The position numbers were made by a program, and so were the translations under genes. From contig OZ245752.1 in assembly GCA_965227455.1 (NCBI GenBank), positions 2,976,001 through 3,040,000 of the forward strand: a stretch of DNA of 64,000 bases. The letters run 5' to 3'. The notes below the pieces were generated by a model, which saw only the letters and a program-made list of their open reading frames with translations, had not been told where the DNA came from and did no database searches. Shown here in pieces: positions 60,987 through 64,000 of the stretch (position 1 is the first letter of the stretch; every line of letters begins with the position of its first letter). This DNA is from JABDIP01 sp965227455 (lineage in GTDB: Bacteria; Pseudomonadota; Alphaproteobacteria; DSM-16000; Inquilinaceae).

Positions 60987-62078
60987 TCAGCCGCCGAGTT
61001 GCACGCCGTAGGCTTCCCTCAGCCAATCGATGACGAAGGTCTTCGCTCCGTCGGGGACGCTGATGGCGGAATCCAGGGCATTGTTGGCCCCCTCGCCGAC
61101 GAACACCGGATACTGCCCGACCTGCCGGGCGGCCAGCGTGGCGAAATCGTCGCGCGAGCGCACGGCGTCGAAGGCCGCCGTGTAGGTGTCGACGACGTCC
61201 TGCGGGGTACCCTGCGGCAGGAAGGCCAGCTTCTGCACCGGGAATCCGGAGATGAAGAACGCCTTCCAGGCGTCCCAGGCCTCGCCAGAGGTCTCGCAGC
61301 CGACGGTGGCCTCGCAGACTTCCTTGAAGGTCGGGATTTCGGGGAAGGTCGGATCGCGGACGATGTTACCGCTCTCGTCCAGCGCACCCCAGCTCATCAT
61401 CGGCACCGCGGTGCCGGCCTCGACGAGCGGCATGCTGCCCGAGAGGTAGGCCGCCGAGGTCTGGTAGTCGATCGTCGCCTCGCCGCGCTCGAACATCAGG
61501 CGACCGTCGCCGCGGCCCTGGATACCGAAAACCGGTTCGACTTTCATGCCGAGCAGTTCCCAGGCCAGTAGCGGAACAAGGTCGAGCCGGGTCGCACCCT
61601 GCGACCCATAGATGAAGGTCTTGCCGGTCAGGCCGTTGGCGGAGCCGTCGAAGTTGGCGCCGTCCTCGGCGTTCAGATAGGCCACGCCACCAGTGCCGGA
61701 GGCCATGACGGGGATCCAGTCCTTGTACTCGTAGCGGACGCGCGGATCGTTCAGGAGATACGGAAACTGGGTCGAGCCGGACGTGCCGAAGAGCAACGTG
61801 CCGTCATCATGTTCCTGCTCCTGGAACCAGTTTGCGCCCTTGGTGGAGCCGGCACCCGGCATGAACCGGACGACGACCGTCGGATTGCCGGGAAGCTCTT
61901 CCGACAGCAACGGCGCGAAGAAATTGGCCCAACGGGCCGAACCCCCGGTCTCCGAGAACGGGATGATCCATTCGATGGTCTCACCGGAAAAGTCGACTTG
62001 CGCCTGGGCAGGCAGGGTCAGCGCCGCGGCGGCGGCAAGCCCGATCGTGGTACGGCGCACATATTTCGAGATGGTCAT
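60987..62078 (-). CDS. tctC: tricarboxylate-binding protein TctC
   Basis: A 363-residue periplasmic binding protein of the TTT (Bug-like) family. The signal peptide runs to about residue 26 (TIGLAAAAALTLPAQA, then QVDFSG). The mature protein begins with IEWIIPFSETGGSARWANFF, an early-binding-loop pattern typical of TctC, and contains FGTSGSTQFPYLLNDPRV. It captures a tricarboxylate and hands it to TctA-TctB. It is transcribed divergently from tctDE. A hairpin follows the stop. Confidence 0.9.
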   Translation of the reverse strand: MTISKYVRRTTIGLAAAAALTLPAQAQVDFSGETIEWIIPFSETGGSARWANFFAPLLSEELPGNPTVVVRFMPGAGSTKGANWFQEQEHDDGTLLFGTSGSTQFPYLLNDPRVRYEYKDWIPVMASGTGGVAYLNAEDGANFDGSANGLTGKTFIYGSQGATRLDLVPLLAWELLGMKVEPVFGIQGRGDGRLMFERGEATIDYQTSAAYLSGSMPLVEAGTAVPMMSWGALDESGNIVRDPTFPEIPTFKEVCEATVGCETSGEAWDAWKAFFISGFPVQKLAFLPQGTPQDVVDTYTAAFDAVRSRDDFATLAARQVGQYPVFVGEGANNALDSAISVPDGAKTFVIDWLREAYGVQLGG

Positions 62079-62183
62079 GCGTATCTCCCTTTGACCAATT
62101 GAGCGGTGCGCCGCCTCTGACGGGCCCGTCTCTTATTCATTCGGAAGATTGATTCCCCCGAAGATGTCGCAACAATGGAGCAC

Positions 62184-62204
62184 GAAACTTGCGTGAAACT
62201 TGCG
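62184..62204. promoter_or_regulatory. 11-bp-phased direct repeat, TctD-box candidate
   Basis: GAAACTTGCG occurs twice, at 62184-62193 and 62195-62204, in direct orientation with an 11-base period. This is the arrangement bound by OmpR/PhoB-type response regulators as head-to-tail dimers. It lies in the 134-base divergent region between tctC and tctD, ending eight bases before the tctD ATG. That position would suit autorepression of tctD and activation of tctC (inference). Confidence 0.6.
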
Positions 62205-62212
62205 GCAATTGC

Positions 62213-62881
62213 ATGCGAATTGCGGTCATCGAGGACAACCAGACACTTGCGAAGGCGATTGCATATCGGCTGCGCGATCTCGGCCATGGGGTGGATGTCC
62301 TGCATGACGGCGACGAGGCGGATGCGTTCCTCGCCTCCGAAGGCGCCGATCTGGTCGTGCTGGACATCACCCTGCCCGGCCGGAGCGGACTCGACATCCT
62401 GCGCAATCTCCGTGCTCGGGGGGTGGGCACGCCGGTCATCCTGCTGACCGCGCGCGGCGAGACCGAGGACCGGATCTCCGGGCTCGACGCAGGGGCCGAC
62501 GATTATCTGGTCAAGCCCTTCGAGATGGACGAGCTGGCGGCGCGGATCCGGGCGCTGTCGCGGCGCAGGGCGCTGGAATACGGCGCCGAGGAGCGGATCG
62601 GAACGCTGGTCTTCGATCGGTCGGCACGCCGGCTGAGCGTCGTCGGCGAGCCATTGGAACTGCCAAGGCGCGAGCTGGCGGTGTTCGAATGCCTGCTGGA
62701 ACGGCGCGGCCGGCTGGTCTCCAAATCCCAGCTCACCGACCATGTCTATGGCATCGGCGCGGATGTGGAGGAGAACGCGGTCGAGCCGCATATCTCACGC
62801 CTGCGCAAACGGCTGGCGCCCCATGGCGTGCTGATCAAGACCGCGCGCGGGCTGGGCTACATGCTCGAGGCGGAGAAATGA
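62213..62881 (+). CDS. tctD: response regulator TctD (OmpR/PhoB family)
   Basis: A 222-residue regulator. The receiver domain (1-115) has the acidic pocket Glu7-Asp8, phosphoacceptor Asp51 (VVLDITLPG), Thr79 and Lys101 (LVKPFEMDEL). The C-terminal winged helix contains LPRRELAVFECLLERRGRLV and VEPHISRLRKRLAPHG. The ATG at 62213 is the family start (MRIAVIED); a TTG at 62189 would add eight residues. It is coupled to the kinase gene by an ATGA overlap and probably activates tctC on sensing tricarboxylates. Confidence 0.9.
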   Translation: MRIAVIEDNQTLAKAIAYRLRDLGHGVDVLHDGDEADAFLASEGADLVVLDITLPGRSGLDILRNLRARGVGTPVILLTARGETEDRISGLDAGADDYLVKPFEMDELAARIRALSRRRALEYGAEERIGTLVFDRSARRLSVVGEPLELPRRELAVFECLLERRGRLVSKSQLTDHVYGIGADVEENAVEPHISRLRKRLAPHGVLIKTARGLGYMLEAEK

Positions 62882-64000
62882 GCGACGCGGCGACGTCGCT
62901 GCGCCTGCGTCTGCTCCTCCTGCTGCTCGGGCCGCTGATCGTCCTGTCGGCGGCCTTGGGATATTGGCGCTATGCCGTTGCGCTGCAGACCGCCGAGACC
63001 TTGTTCGACCGCACCCTCCTGGCGACGGCGCTGGCGATTTCGCGGGACGTCGCGGTCTCCGACGGGGACGCCCTGCTGCCGTCGACCCTCGATCTTATGC
63101 GCGACGCCTCGGGCGGGGAGGTCTTCTATCACGTGACCGGCCCCGGGGGCATTTACGTCACCGGATATGCCTATCCGCCGGTGTCGCCGGGACTGGGCGA
63201 TGGCGATCCGCCGCGCACCGAGTATTTCGAGGCCGTCTATCGCGGAGAACCGGTGCGGGTCGTCCGTATCATCGAGGATGTGGCGCTCGATGCGCCGGGC
63301 GCCTCCATCGTGACGGTCTGGCAGAACCTCCGCGACCGCAGCCAGCTTGCCCGGCAACTGGCCTTGCGGGCGGGCGGTCTCATGGGCGCGCTGCTGGCGG
63401 CGCTGGCCATACTCGTCTGGTTTGGCGTGGATATCGGTCTTCGCCCGCTTCGCAACCTCCAGGATGCGATCAAAGCTCGGTCGCCCGAAGACATGAGCCC
63501 CATCCGGCGCGCGGTGCCGCAGGAGGTCCGGGGCGTCGTCGCGACGCTCAACCAGCTGTTCGGCCGGGTCGAACGCAGCATCACCGCCCACCAGGCCTTC
63601 ATTTCCGACGCGGCCCATCAGCTGCGCAACCCGGCAGCAGCGGTTCTGTCCATGGCCGAGGCCACCCGCGATGCGGACTCGGATGACGAACGCAAACGTC
63701 GCTCGGAAGAGGTCGTGGACGCCGCCCGCGCAACCTCCAGGATCGCCGAACAGCTCCTGTCGCTCGACCGGCTGCGCCAGGAAGGCGTGGAGCTCCGGAA
63801 AGAGCTTTTCGACCTGGGTGAGGTCACCCGCGATCTGTGCGCATCGCTGGCGGCGGATGCGCTCGCCGCTGGGATCGACTTCGAATTCGCCATGAACGGC
63901 GCCGCACCGGAAATCCGCGGCGACCGCGTGCTCGTCGCCGAGGCCCTGAAGAATCTCGTCGAGAATGCGCGCCGCCATGGCGGCCCGGACCTGACCCGGA
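62878..64000 (+). CDS. tctE: sensor histidine kinase TctE (partial, cut by window end)
   Basis: The frame is open from the ATG at 62878 to the window edge, 374 codons. It has two membrane helices (about 10-30 and 165-185) flanking a periplasmic sensor domain of about 135 residues, then a short linker and the DHp domain with His247 in FISDAAHQLRNPAA. That motif usually reads RTP; here Asn replaces Thr. The N box begins NLVENARRHGG just before the end. The rest of the ATPase domain lies outside. It partners TctD. Confidence 0.9.
   Translation, partial: MSDAATSLRLRLLLLLLGPLIVLSAALGYWRYAVALQTAETLFDRTLLATALAISRDVAVSDGDALLPSTLDLMRDASGGEVFYHVTGPGGIYVTGYAYPPVSPGLGDGDPPRTEYFEAVYRGEPVRVVRIIEDVALDAPGASIVTVWQNLRDRSQLARQLALRAGGLMGALLAALAILVWFGVDIGLRPLRNLQDAIKARSPEDMSPIRRAVPQEVRGVVATLNQLFGRVERSITAHQAFISDAAHQLRNPAAAVLSMAEATRDADSDDERKRRSEEVVDAARATSRIAEQLLSLDRLRQEGVELRKELFDLGEVTRDLCASLAADALAAGIDFEFAMNGAAPEIRGDRVLVAEALKNLVENARRHGGPDLTR

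Noticed and set aside
58814..61033. 739-codon plus-strand frame opposite tctAB, rich in Gln, Asp, Arg and His
   Set aside because: Typical antisense shadow of a long GC-rich membrane-protein gene; no recognisable domain and no ribosome-binding site.
63618..63660. RNP instead of RTP in the kinase H box as a sign of a dead kinase
   Set aside because: The His and Pro are kept and the N box is intact; the substitution alone is not evidence of loss of function.
62857..63978. Minus-strand open frame opposite tctE
   Set aside because: The plus strand encodes a clear histidine kinase with membrane helices, H box and N box; the opposite frame is a shadow.

Overview
The window is a compact, roughly two-thirds GC stretch of a chromosome, most likely from a free-living alphaproteobacterium of the Rhodospirillales/Rhodobacterales/Hyphomicrobiales type. 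This is inferred from codon bias, the very large number of ABC, TRAP and tripartite tricarboxylate (TTT) uptake systems, ATGA/TGATG-coupled genes, LacI/GntR regulators and a group 3b-type NiFe hydrogenase. No rRNA, tRNA, CRISPR array or intact insertion sequence was seen.

Layout. (1) 1-2.4 kb: a CoA-binding protein, a TRIC/UPF0126 membrane protein, an alpha/beta hydrolase and the decayed fragment of a MetE-like gene. (2) 2.4-6.5 kb: a possible oxylipin cassette with a catalase-fold heme protein, a DUF900-type serine hydrolase and a divergent cyclooxygenase-like animal-heme peroxidase. (3) 6.5-23.4 kb, minus strand: a 16-gene, about 17-kb run that reads as one operon. It holds two complete sugar-type ABC importers (one with tandem-duplicated binding proteins), a HisD-like dehydrogenase, an SDR, a LacI regulator, a bicupin, a MetE-like protein and two NTF2-like proteins. 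(4) 23.5-30.5 kb, plus strand, divergent from (3) across a pair of perfectly inverted LacI-type operators: three further tandem-domain NTF2-like proteins, a lactonase-like amidohydrolase and a TRAP transporter. Together (3) and (4) carry nine NTF2-like domains in five proteins; this is the strongest candidate for an undescribed catabolic system. (5) 30.6-32.7 kb: an aldo/keto reductase, a MaoC-like hydratase and a Dabb protein. (6) 32.8-40.4 kb, minus strand: LacI, binding protein, two permeases, a GH32/43/68-like glycosidase and an ATPase, then a 144-bp MITE-like element that supplies the ATPase stop codon, then a 2-hydroxyacid dehydrogenase. Two abutting 16-bp palindromes lie upstream of this LacI gene.

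(7) 40.7-51.8 kb, minus strand: a complete NiFe hydrogenase operon, beta, cyclic-nucleotide-binding-like protein, gamma, delta, alpha, protease, hypA, hypB, hypF, hypC, hypD, hypE. (8) 52.3-64 kb: a tricarboxylate island with tcuA/tcuB and a GntR regulator, an AbrB-type permease, a 2-hydroxyacid dehydrogenase, a PrpF/GalD-like isomerase, a fused TctA-TctB permease, TctC, and divergent tctD/tctE (tctE cut by the window edge).

How it works together. Regions 3-6 look like uptake and oxidation of sugars, polyols or related compounds: importer, dehydrogenation, lactone hydrolysis, and unknown chemistry by the NTF2-like and cupin proteins. Region 8 looks like uptake of C6 tricarboxylates under TctDE control, oxidation of tricarballylate to aconitate and isomerisation into the TCA cycle. 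Region 7 would link H2 to NAD(P)H. Stem-loops recur in the junctions around nearly every binding-protein gene, which suggests they tune binding-protein versus permease levels. All functions are read from motifs and context; no database search was run.
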